The notes beneath the pieces are model-generated. The model did not search any database and had not been told where the DNA came from. It was given only the letters and a program-made list of their open reading frames with translations. Shown one piece after another: positions 1-5,752 of a DNA stretch of 7,890 nucleotides. A program made the position numbers and the translations under genes. Position 1 is the first letter of the stretch; each line of letters begins with the position of its first letter. The DNA comes from Oscillospiraceae bacterium (GTDB lineage Bacteria; Bacillota; Clostridia; Oscillospirales; Oscillospiraceae): contig WQVW01000065.1 of NCBI GenBank assembly GCA_009785655.1, positions 1 to 7,890 of the forward strand, written 5' to 3'.

Positions 1-335
1 CACCGCGCATTGAGGCGTTTAACAAGTGTGACGTGTTGTCAGATGATGCCCGGCCGCACGGGGAGCATAGTGTGGAGATCTCGGCCAAAACAGGCGCAGG
101 AATCAGCACGCTTTTAGAGAAGATAGACGAGATTTTTGCCAAAGCGAAAAAGAAAGTCACGCTCCGAATACCTTATGATAAAGGCGCACTGGTAGAAACA
201 CTGCATAGAGAAAGCGCGGTGAAAGCGATGCGGTATCTTGAAGATTGTGTAGAGCTTGACGCGGTAATCAGTGCGGACATGTACGGCAGACTAAAGGAAT
301 TTATCTGGACGGAATCTGAAGATAATGGAAAATGA
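1..335 (+). CDS. hflX: HflX-type GTPase, C-terminal part (5' truncated by window edge)
   Basis: This is the last ~110 codons of a P-loop GTPase, read in the frame beginning at base 3. The visible part opens with the end of the G domain: the G4 specificity motif NKCD (bases 21-32, the NKxD guanine-binding motif) and the G5 motif SAKTG (81-95). After these comes a tail with IPYDKGALVETLH and a terminal rich in charged residues, the arrangement seen at the C-terminus of HflX. HflX proteins bind the 50S subunit and can split stalled or stressed ribosomes in the cytoplasm; that role is family knowledge, since the N-terminal domain and the G1-G3 motifs lie outside the window. A GTG at 33 could be mistaken for a start, but the frame stays open to the edge and the NKCD motif lies upstream of it. 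Other TRAFAC GTPases (Era, EngA) end in a KH domain, which is not seen here. It ends 155 bases before the next gene. Confidence 0.86.
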   Translation, partial: PRIEAFNKCDVLSDDARPHGEHSVEISAKTGAGISTLLEKIDEIFAKAKKKVTLRIPYDKGALVETLHRESAVKAMRYLEDCVELDAVISADMYGRLKEFIWTESEDNGK

Positions 336-352
336 TGATATAGGTTTGGCAG

Positions 353-371
353 GGGCGCACATTGTGCGCCC
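353..371 (+). terminator. GC-rich hairpin after hflX, possible terminator or dispersed palindromic repeat
   Basis: Bases 353-360 (GGGCGCAC) pair perfectly with 364-371 (GTGCGCCC) around a three-base ATT loop, 17 bases after the hflX stop. The stem is strong, but only a short mixed A/T stretch follows and there is no clear T-run, so it is not a textbook intrinsic terminator. Two weaker hairpins follow: 387-390 with 394-397, and CGCCT (395-399) with AGGCG (404-408). It may end hflX transcription, or it may be a copy of a dispersed REP-like palindrome. Confidence 0.5.
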
Positions 372-422
372 GTAAATTTAAAGCGCGCGCAATGCGCCTC
401 TGCAGGCGAAACGAAAAAACAG

Positions 423-451
423 GTGCAATCTTATACAAGATAGTATATAAT
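423..451 (+). promoter_or_regulatory. Candidate promoter for nudF-walR
   Basis: A perfect TATAAT -10 hexamer lies at 446-451. Seventeen bases upstream is GTGCAA (423-428), a poor -35 match (three of six to TTGACA). The start of transcription would be near 458, giving a leader of about 33 bases before the nudF start at 491. It is the only promoter-like sequence noticed between hflX and nudF, and it sits downstream of the hairpin, as expected for a new transcription unit. Confidence 0.42.
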
Positions 452-478
452 AAAACAGTGTGGCTGGAAGTTTGTAAT

Positions 479-485
479 GAGGTGG
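479..485 (+). promoter_or_regulatory. Ribosome binding site that fixes the nudF start
   Basis: GAGGTGG is five bases upstream of the GTG at 491. The frame is open upstream to a TTG at 362, but that stretch runs through the hairpin and promoter region, so the GTG at 491 is the supported start. Confidence 0.7.
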
Positions 486-490
486 ACAAA

Positions 491-1030
491 GTGAAGTTCT
501 TTGAAAAACAGGTGAAAAAGAAGACCATGTATGAGGGGCTTATTATAAACGTCAGAAGAGACGTTGCGGAGATACAAAACGGCAGACATGTTCCGCGTGA
601 GGTGGTGGAGCACCCCGGCGGTGTTGCAGTCATTCCGGTGACAGAAGACAAAAAAGTTCTGATGGTGCGCCAGTACAGGTATCCGATGGAAGAAGAGCTT
701 TTAGAGATTCCGGCGGGCAAATTAGATGAGGGTGAAGATCCGTTTGCCTGTGCGGTGCGTGAACTCGCGGAAGAGACAGGCTGCACGGCGAGCAAATATG
801 TGTTTCTGGGAGAGACGTATCCGTCACCGGGTTTTTGCAGAGAGACTTTATATATGTATCTGGCACTTGACTTGACATACGGTGAAATGAATTTGGATGA
901 AAATGAGCTGTTGAGTGTGGAGCGGCATGGGATAGACGAACTGGTGGAGATGATCATGCAAAACAAATTGCCAGATGCAAAAACCATTGTAGGAATAATG
1001 AAAGCAAAAAAATATTTAGAGCAAAATTGA
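491..1030 (+). CDS. nudF: Nudix hydrolase, ADP-ribose pyrophosphatase family
   Basis: A 179-residue protein from the GTG at 491. It carries a complete Nudix box, G-x5-E-x7-REL-x-EE-x-G-C, from Gly76 to Cys98, with REL and EE (residues 90-95) supplying the Mg2+ ligands and catalytic glutamates. Just upstream is the QYRYP...ELLEIPAGK block typical of ADP-ribose pyrophosphatases. Downstream, YPSPGF puts a proline at residue 113, 15 residues past the box, as in the ADP-ribose-hydrolysing subgroup. The expected reaction is ADP-ribose to AMP plus ribose 5-phosphate, in the cytosol. The length matches small NudF/YqkG-type enzymes. The final Cys98 of the box is usually an aliphatic residue, which is a mild deviation. 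The stop is 23 bases before walR, so the two genes probably share a transcript. The exact substrate cannot be proved from sequence; another nucleoside diphosphate sugar is possible. Confidence 0.92.
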   Translation: MKFFEKQVKKKTMYEGLIINVRRDVAEIQNGRHVPREVVEHPGGVAVIPVTEDKKVLMVRQYRYPMEEELLEIPAGKLDEGEDPFACAVRELAEETGCTASKYVFLGETYPSPGFCRETLYMYLALDLTYGEMNLDENELLSVERHGIDELVEMIMQNKLPDAKTIVGIMKAKKYLEQN

Positions 1031-1041
1031 TTAAAAGGGTT

Positions 1042-1046
1042 GGAGG
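1042..1046 (+). promoter_or_regulatory. Ribosome binding site of walR
   Basis: GGAGG is seven bases before the ATG at 1054. The frame is also open from a TTG at 1027, but that codon overlaps the nudF stop and would place this Shine-Dalgarno sequence inside the gene, so 1054 is preferred. A second ATG follows directly at 1057. Confidence 0.75.
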
Positions 1047-1053
1047 AATCGCT

Positions 1054-1737
1054 ATGATGAAAACAGTGCTTATTGTTGACGATGAAAAGAATATAGTCGA
1101 TATACTCAGCTTCAATTTAAAAAAAGAGGGATATGAAATAACCATTGCGTATGACGGGGAAGCGGCGCTTGGCGAATATTCAAAAAAACGCCCGGATCTT
1201 ATCCTGCTTGACGTGATGCTGCCGTATATTGACGGGTTTGAAGTATGCAGAAGAATCCGTGAAGTTGACAATACAACGCCAATTATCATGCTCACCGCCC
1301 GCGAGGAAGAGACGGACAAGGTGTTGGGATTAGAGTTGGGTGCGGATGATTATATAACAAAGCCATTTTCCGTGCGTGAGCTTCAGGCACGCGTGAAGGC
1401 CAACATACGCCGTAACGGCCAAGGAGCCGCGCCAGCCAGTCAAGAACATGTTTTCGGCCTTGTGATTGATAGAGAGCGCTTTGACGTATACATTGACGGC
1501 CGCAGTGCGGAGCTTACCCAACGTGAGTTTGAGCTGATTAGTTTTCTTGCCGCAAGCCCCGGCAAGGTATTTTCGCGCGAAGAGTTGCTGCATGAAGTAT
1601 GGCAATACGAGTATTTCGGCGATTTGCGCGCAGTAGACGTGGCGGTGCGGAGATTGCGCGAAAAAATCGAGGAAGACTCCGGTCAGCCACAATATATAAT
1701 CACCAAGCGCGGCGTGGGGTATTATTACAGCAGTTAG
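1054..1737 (+). CDS. walR: WalR (YycF/VicR)-type OmpR-family response regulator
   Basis: A 227-residue two-domain transcription factor. The receiver domain (residues ~3-118) has the acidic pair Asp9/Asp10, the phospho-acceptor Asp53 in LLDVMLP, Thr81 in MLTAR and Lys103 in ITKPF. A winged-helix DNA-binding domain fills the C-terminal ~95 residues, with the block LTQREFEL, the segment YFGDLRAVDVAVRRLREKI and a final TKRGVGYYY hairpin. The YFGD...VDV.VRRLREKIE stretch closely resembles WalR of Bacillus and its relatives, and the neighbouring kinase and YycH/I-like genes support this call over PhoP/PhoB. In the Firmicutes WalR regulates autolysin and wall-metabolism genes at paired TGTWAH half-sites, a site type that may be present just downstream at 1851-1867. 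It follows nudF by 23 bases and is separated from its partner kinase by an unusually long 146 bases. Confidence 0.94.
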   Translation: MMKTVLIVDDEKNIVDILSFNLKKEGYEITIAYDGEAALGEYSKKRPDLILLDVMLPYIDGFEVCRRIREVDNTTPIIMLTAREEETDKVLGLELGADDYITKPFSVRELQARVKANIRRNGQGAAPASQEHVFGLVIDRERFDVYIDGRSAELTQREFELISFLAASPGKVFSREELLHEVWQYEYFGDLRAVDVAVRRLREKIEEDSGQPQYIITKRGVGYYYSS

Positions 1738-1788
1738 AGAATAGTGCTGGTGGCAGGCAAATACGGACGCCATGTCATTCGGTTAAGC

Positions 1789-1820
1789 GGGTGACCTGTG
1801 GTCGTCCACATTATTATTTT
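1789..1820 (+). terminator. Possible attenuator hairpin between walR and walK
   Basis: Bases 1789-1796 can pair with 1800-1807 as an eight-pair stem that includes two G-U pairs, around a TGT triloop. The GACC/GGTC core is perfect. The T-rich stretch ACATTATTATTTT follows directly (1808-1820). The tract is interrupted by A residues, so termination would be partial at best. It lies 51 bases after the walR stop and before the promoter-like pair of walK, so it could reduce read-through from the nudF-walR unit. Confidence 0.4.
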
Positions 1821-1827
1821 CTCGCGT

Positions 1828-1858
1828 TTGACAGCAACCAATAGCTATTTTTTATAAA
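1828..1858 (+). promoter_or_regulatory. Candidate internal promoter for walK-yycH-yycI
   Basis: A perfect TTGACA -35 (1828-1833) is followed by a TATAAA -10 (1853-1858, five of six). The 19-base spacer is longer than the optimal 17, so strength is uncertain. Transcription would start near 1865, very close to or within the walK ribosome binding site region, giving a leader of about 20 bases. The position after the hairpin at 1789-1820 fits a second entry point for RNA polymerase in the locus. Confidence 0.45.
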
Positions 1859-1867
1859 CATTTTACA
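1851..1867 (-). promoter_or_regulatory. WalR-box-like direct repeat upstream of walK
   Basis: Read on the minus strand, TGTAAA (1867-1862), five bases, then TATAAA (1856-1851). Against the published WalR recognition pattern TGTWAH-N5-TGTWAH, the first half-site matches fully and the second has one mismatch (A for G). It overlaps the -10 hexamer of the candidate walK promoter, so bound WalR would be expected to interfere with it. AT-rich DNA produces such matches by chance, so this is tentative. Confidence 0.3.
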
Positions 1868-1874
1868 AAGGAGG
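1867..1874 (+). promoter_or_regulatory. Ribosome binding site of walK
   Basis: AAAGGAGG, nine bases before the GTG at 1884, is a near-perfect match to the anti-Shine-Dalgarno sequence and supports the GTG start. Confidence 0.75.
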
Positions 1875-1883
1875 CGTGGCTGC

Positions 1884-3335
1884 GTGAGCAGGAGTCTGCG
1901 GATTAAGCTTGTATTTATCATGCTGATGTTAATCGTATTGCTGATGACAGTCGTGCTCGTTTTCCTTGTGCGCGGGGTGCAGGGATTTTTTACTGATGAA
2001 TTCGATGTGCAGATGAGGCAGATGTTCGGTGAGTCAGATGTGCTGGTGCAGGAACTGCGGCTGGCTGTACAAAGTGATGACGCCGTTGAAAATATGGAGG
2101 GTGTGCTGTCTGTTTTTGAAGGGCAGCTCGGTATCGATGGAATCACAAGGAACCTGTATATACTTGACGGGAGCACTGCGGCGGTACTCAGCAGCTCCAG
2201 CGGGAATCCGCGCGTTAATGTTACAGAGAATATCACCGCGGCGATGCTACAGGACGATATTGCCCATATCGGGAGTTCGGGGACAGATTTTATGGACATT
2301 GCTGTCCCGATAACCTATCCTGATTCGGGCGCGAGATATATAATCTATATTATAGATAACAAACATATGGCGCAGAGTTTAAGCGCGGATATTTTTACGA
2401 TTATACGTGATGCTGTGCTGATCGGCGCGGTGATATCTATTGCAATCAGTTTGATTATCTCCAAAACATTGCTGACACCGATAGAGGGCATGACCAAAGC
2501 GGCGGAAGCGATGGCCGATGGGGACTTTTCCAGAAAAATCGTTGTTGAGTCGGAAGACGAGATCGGCATTCTATCAAAGACATTTAACGACATGGCCTCA
2601 CAGATCGAGACCATGTTGGAAGAGTTGAAAAAAGCGGAGCAGCTGCGCCGCGAATTCGTCGCGAATGTGTCGCACGAGCTTCGGACGCCGCTGACAAGCA
2701 TACGGACTTATGCCGAGACAATATTTGATACCGAAGAGATCGGCCGAGAGACTCAGGATGAGTTTTTGCGGGTGATTATTAACGAAAGCGATCGCATGAC
2801 CAAGATTGTCCAGGATTTACTGGAGCTGTCGCGGTTTGACTCCGGCCGCAGCAAACTTTCGGTTGAGGAATTTTCTATAGAGCAGTCAGTCCGCGGCGTA
2901 TATACAGCCATTGCCTTGGAAGCGAAAAAAAGAGGACATGTTTTGAATCTTGAGCTTGAGTGGAAGCTGCCGAAAATAAAAGGCGACAGAGCGCGGATTG
3001 AACAGGTGTTGATGAACATTATTATTAATGCCTTGAAATATACGCCGGACGGCGGCTTAATAGACATTTACAGCGGAAGTGCGGATGGCAGCGTATGGGT
3101 TAAGATCGAAGACACTGGCGTCGGTATCCCAGAGGAAGACCTTCCGCACGTGTTTGACAGGTTTTACCGTGTCGATAAAGCAAGATCCCGTGAATCCGGG
3201 GGAACAGGGCTTGGCTTGTCAATTGCAAAAGAAATCATTACGTTGCACGGCGGGGACATACAGGTAGAGAGCGCTTATGGCAAAGGTACATCTGTGACGA
3301 TTGTGCTGCCGATAGAGGGGCCTGTAGATGATTAA
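1884..3335 (+). CDS. walK: WalK (YycG/VicK)-type membrane sensor histidine kinase
   Basis: A 483-residue kinase starting at GTG. Segments in order: transmembrane helix 1 (~8-30), an extracytoplasmic domain of ~143 residues (~31-173), transmembrane helix 2 (~174-194), a HAMP linker (~195-247), and a HisKA dimerisation domain with the H-box FVANVSHELRTPLTS and phospho-acceptor His264. The HATPase domain follows, with N-box asparagines around 378-382, the G1 box DTGVGI (410-415), the F-box FDRFYRVD (424-431) and the G2 box GGTGLGL (439-445). It would autophosphorylate on His264 and pass the phosphate to WalR Asp53. Bacillus WalK (~611 residues) has a cytoplasmic PAS domain between HAMP and HisKA; here only ~15-20 residues separate them, so that PAS is absent. 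The gene overlaps the following yycH-like gene by eight bases, implying translational coupling. A PhoR-like kinase is the main alternative; the downstream pair of membrane proteins favours WalK. Confidence 0.9.
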   Translation: MSRSLRIKLVFIMLMLIVLLMTVVLVFLVRGVQGFFTDEFDVQMRQMFGESDVLVQELRLAVQSDDAVENMEGVLSVFEGQLGIDGITRNLYILDGSTAAVLSSSSGNPRVNVTENITAAMLQDDIAHIGSSGTDFMDIAVPITYPDSGARYIIYIIDNKHMAQSLSADIFTIIRDAVLIGAVISIAISLIISKTLLTPIEGMTKAAEAMADGDFSRKIVVESEDEIGILSKTFNDMASQIETMLEELKKAEQLRREFVANVSHELRTPLTSIRTYAETIFDTEEIGRETQDEFLRVIINESDRMTKIVQDLLELSRFDSGRSKLSVEEFSIEQSVRGVYTAIALEAKKRGHVLNLELEWKLPKIKGDRARIEQVLMNIIINALKYTPDGGLIDIYSGSADGSVWVKIEDTGVGIPEEDLPHVFDRFYRVDKARSRESGGTGLGLSIAKEIITLHGGDIQVESAYGKGTSVTIVLPIEGPVDD

Positions 3336-4632
3336 ATCGAAAAGAATTGCGGAATGGGTCAAAACAGCGTTGATTGTGCTTTTAACAGCAAGTGCAATGA
3401 TACTTGGATGGCGTACAGCACTGTTTAATGATTTTTTCAATTCAATCCCATTTTTGGGGAATATTGCGGGGTTGGTGGCTGGTTCCACCCCGGCTGCACC
3501 CGCGGTAAGCATGGATGCAGAGGCAGTGCGGCCTTTAACTATCGTTGTCACCGATGACAATGGTATCCGTCATGGCATTAAATATGACGTGGTTGAGCGT
3601 AACAATGCTTATGACAGAATCAGCAGCATTTTTGCTGAAGCACTGGGTTCTATGGCAGAACCCGTGGAGATAAGCGAAGAAACCTGGAGAACGGCGTTGT
3701 TCACGCCGGGAGTATATTTTGAGTATATTATGCCCGTGAGACTGTCAGTTTTAGACGGATGGCTCGGCGTGCGAATGCCGGAATTTGCGGAAGACATATC
3801 GTTGCGGCGGATATTTGTTGCGTTTAGCGGAGATACAAACAGAATATATTTTGAAGATGCGGTGAGTGGGATATTTTATGGAGCCGACACAGTTTCTGCA
3901 AGAAGCATTCAGGAGATGTACAGCACTGACCCTAACGGTGCGGTATTCGCTTTTGAAACGGGACTGGCAGTGGCCGAAAACGCGCCATATATGTTGATTA
4001 TGCCCGGCAACACGCACCCATTCATACGCGCTATGATTACAGGCAGTGCGCAAGAACATCTTGCAACGGTGCTTTTTGCGTTTGGGTTGGAAAATGAAAC
4101 AATCCATTCCTCTTATGACAGTGACGGAGCACGGCGTTATCTTGGGACGCATTTTAATATTAGGGTGGAGTCGAATGGCCGGGTGACGTACCGCTTAACC
4201 GGCGGTGTGCAGATGACGGAAGGATATCCACTGAAAAGTGAAAGTGAAATGATTGAGGTTGCCCGTGCTATCGTGGCCGATACGATCAGCGGACACAGCA
4301 GTGGTGAGGCTGAGATATTTTTTGAGAAAATTGAGCAAGACTCCGGGAACTCTTTCTCAGTGACCTTTGGGTACTATATCGCCGGCGGGCGTGTGCATTT
4401 ATTTGAAGACGGCCATGCGGCGCGGATCACATTCTCGGATGGGGTGGTGGTAGAGGCGGAACTTATTTTCAGGAACTTTTCGGTTATCACGGGAGAATAT
4501 GCAACGCTGCTGCCGGAAAAACAAGCATTGGCCGCTGCCGGCGGCGAGTTTATGTTAAGTTTTCCGTACGCTGGGGCAGAGAAGCTGATGCCATCTTGGA
4601 TCAAATATGGCTTTGGAGGAAGTGATTTTTAA
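3328..4632 (+). CDS. yycH: YycH-like membrane-anchored regulator of WalK
   Basis: A 434-residue protein with a short basic N-terminus, one hydrophobic helix at ~11-28 (VKTALIVLLTASAMILGW) and a long, mostly polar remainder expected outside the membrane. That topology, a length close to the ~455 residues of Bacillus YycH, and the place directly after walK and before a YycI-sized gene are the grounds for the call; no sequence motif I can name proves it. In Bacillus, YycH and YycI form a membrane complex with WalK and restrain it, while in Staphylococcus aureus they activate it, so the direction of effect here is unknown. The ATG at 3328 lies inside the walK 3' end (ATGATTAA overlap) and is preceded by AGAGGGG seven bases upstream. 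The sequence appears strongly diverged, which is usual for this family. A generic extracytoplasmic hypothetical protein is the alternative. Confidence 0.72.
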   Translation: MIKSKRIAEWVKTALIVLLTASAMILGWRTALFNDFFNSIPFLGNIAGLVAGSTPAAPAVSMDAEAVRPLTIVVTDDNGIRHGIKYDVVERNNAYDRISSIFAEALGSMAEPVEISEETWRTALFTPGVYFEYIMPVRLSVLDGWLGVRMPEFAEDISLRRIFVAFSGDTNRIYFEDAVSGIFYGADTVSARSIQEMYSTDPNGAVFAFETGLAVAENAPYMLIMPGNTHPFIRAMITGSAQEHLATVLFAFGLENETIHSSYDSDGARRYLGTHFNIRVESNGRVTYRLTGGVQMTEGYPLKSESEMIEVARAIVADTISGHSSGEAEIFFEKIEQDSGNSFSVTFGYYIAGGRVHLFEDGHAARITFSDGVVVEAELIFRNFSVITGEYATLLPEKQALAAAGGEFMLSFPYAGAEKLMPSWIKYGFGGSDF

Positions 4633-5466
4633 ATGAGTGTATCAAGAATCAAAAATCTTGCCATCGCGGCACTGTGCTTGATCAATGGATTTTTCCTCGC
4701 GTTTATTATAACCAATAGCAGCATTGAGGCGAGAAATGAGCGGCAGACACTTGAAAATATTGCTGCCATATTGCTGGAAGGCGGCATAACAATAAATTCG
4801 GAAGACATCCATACTCGCGGAGATTTAAGGACGATGCGGACGATGCGCAGTATTGAGACAGAGGCAGCAATCGCCCAAGCCATACTTGGGCAGACAATGA
4901 TGACGGAAGATGGCGGTATGATATACACATATAGCAGCGATAGAGGCGTTGCGGTGTTTTTCAGCGCTGGTTTTTTTGAGATAAATTTGTATGAAAATGT
5001 AATCACCAACGCGGCCGGCACGATGCGGACAGTGGAAAGGCTGCTGCGCGATATGGAGATTGAGACATCGCGCCTGAATTTGACTGGCAGACCAGGGAAT
5101 GAGACTGTTTCCGCCGTTGGCGCATACAGAGGGGCGAGTGTTTTTAATGGCACAATCGATTTTGTATTCATTGACGGCAGTTTACGAAGGATTGAAGGCA
5201 CCCATATAACAGGTGTTGAGGACGTGGAAGATGGTATGATGATATCATCTGTCAGCACGGTACTTTTAGACTTTTTAACCTGGGCAAGAAAAGGCGAAAC
5301 GGAAAGCACAAGGATATACAAAGTAGAGGCTGGTTTTTTCTATCGCGAGGCGGGACGTGGAGAAGGCGTGCTTATACCGACCTGGCTTATTGCTGCCGAT
5401 AACGGCAGGCAATATTTAATTGATGACTCAACAGGAGATATATGGCTGGCTGGCATTGTTTTCTAA
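4633..5466 (+). CDS. yycI: YycI-like membrane-anchored regulator of WalK
   Basis: A 277-residue protein, nearly the length of Bacillus YycI (~280). It begins with a short basic stretch, then a single transmembrane helix at ~8-27 (IAALCLINGFFLAFIIT) and an extracytoplasmic remainder. The juxtamembrane segment NERQTLENIAAILLEGGI is predicted helical, followed by a region of beta-type sequence. A small internal tandem repeat of nine bases gives RTMRTMR at residues ~66-72. The C-terminal half has a segment FLIPTW-like in character (GVLIPTWLIAADNGRQYLID), typical of periplasmic or extracellular domains that read 'value from user input' in YycI/YpmB-type folds; this last resemblance is my impression, not proved. 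The start ATG abuts the preceding stop, and GGAGG lies 13 bases upstream, a rather long spacing, so translation probably depends on coupling to the yycH-like gene. It is the last gene of the walK unit. Confidence 0.68.
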   Translation: MSVSRIKNLAIAALCLINGFFLAFIITNSSIEARNERQTLENIAAILLEGGITINSEDIHTRGDLRTMRTMRSIETEAAIAQAILGQTMMTEDGGMIYTYSSDRGVAVFFSAGFFEINLYENVITNAAGTMRTVERLLRDMEIETSRLNLTGRPGNETVSAVGAYRGASVFNGTIDFVFIDGSLRRIEGTHITGVEDVEDGMMISSVSTVLLDFLTWARKGETESTRIYKVEAGFFYREAGRGEGVLIPTWLIAADNGRQYLIDDSTGDIWLAGIVF

Positions 5467-5544
5467 TTATTTTCCAAAAATGCAATATAAATATGAGTCA
5501 AATGTGATTGAAGACTGTCATAGCACAGATTATCAAATATTGTA

Positions 5545-5573
5545 TTGCAAAAAAAAACCATTTGTAGTATAAT
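5545..5573 (+). promoter_or_regulatory. Strong candidate promoter of murA
   Basis: TTGCAA at 5545-5550 (four of six to TTGACA), a 17-base spacer that starts with an A-tract, and a perfect TATAAT at 5568-5573. It is the best sigma-A-type promoter in the window. Transcription would start near 5580, leaving about 170 bases of untranslated leader before murA, and would uncouple murA from the walK unit. Confidence 0.72.
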
Positions 5574-5738
5574 GACATGAAAAAAAGTTGAGAAACAGGG
5601 AATACTCTTCAATATCAGTATTTATCATGTTTTGCGGTTGAGAAGAAAGGCAACAATTGCGTGGGGCGAATGCGCCGGAGCGATTTTGTCTTTTTCCGTG
5701 AGTGAAACGATTCAGACATTCTTTCTTCAAAATATTTC

Positions 5739-5745
5739 AAAGGAG
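5739..5745 (+). promoter_or_regulatory. Ribosome binding site that fixes the murA start
   Basis: AAAGGAG lies seven bases before the GTG at 5753. An in-frame GTG at 5702 exists upstream, but the protein from 5753 begins at the conserved MurA N-terminus (TKYVINGGKPLNGEVEISGAK), so 5753 is the right start. Confidence 0.82.
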
Positions 5746-5752
5746 TGAGCCT

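Larger units (their letters stand above)
5467..5752. other. Intergenic region between yycI and murA
   Basis: A 286-base AT-rich spacer. No clear intrinsic terminator follows the yycI-like gene. A seven-base inverted pair, TGCAATA (5481-5487) and TATTGCA (5543-5549), spans 55 bases, with its second arm on the murA -35. Downstream of the promoter the leader holds a short GC hairpin, GGCG (5665-5668) with CGCC (5673-5676), and a T-rich stretch at 5683-5696. No known riboswitch, T-box or small RNA signature was recognised. Confidence 0.5.

Noticed and set aside
362..490. N-terminal extension of nudF to the TTG at 362
   Set aside because: The stretch includes the palindrome, the TATAAT element and a translation unlike Nudix proteins; the GTG at 491 has a good ribosome binding site at correct spacing.
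301..987. Long open frame on the minus strand (228 codons) opposite nudF
   Set aside because: It is antisense to a gene with a complete Nudix box, has a serine- and cysteine-rich low-quality translation, and no ribosome binding site was seen.
1330..1773. Minus-strand open frame opposite walR
   Set aside because: It overlaps a gene with all response-regulator signature residues; no start signal and no recognisable protein family.
4832..4849. Tandem nine-base repeat (ACGATGCGG) inside the yycI-like gene
   Set aside because: Only two copies, in frame and coding RTMRTMR; too small to suggest a phase-variable or structural repeat.
5481..5549. Inverted pair TGCAATA / TATTGCA as a terminator for the walK unit
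   Set aside because: The arms are seven bases with a 55-base gap, and an A-run instead of a T-run follows; more likely chance in AT-rich DNA.
5661..5705. Possible 14-codon leader peptide in the murA leader (GTG at 5661 to TGA at 5703)
   Set aside because: Only a weak AAAGG lies upstream, and nothing in its composition suggests a sensing role; chance open frames this short are common.
5702..5752. N-terminal extension of MurA to the GTG at 5702
   Set aside because: MurA proteins start near the TKYVINGG segment, and the ribosome binding site at 5739-5745 serves the GTG at 5753.
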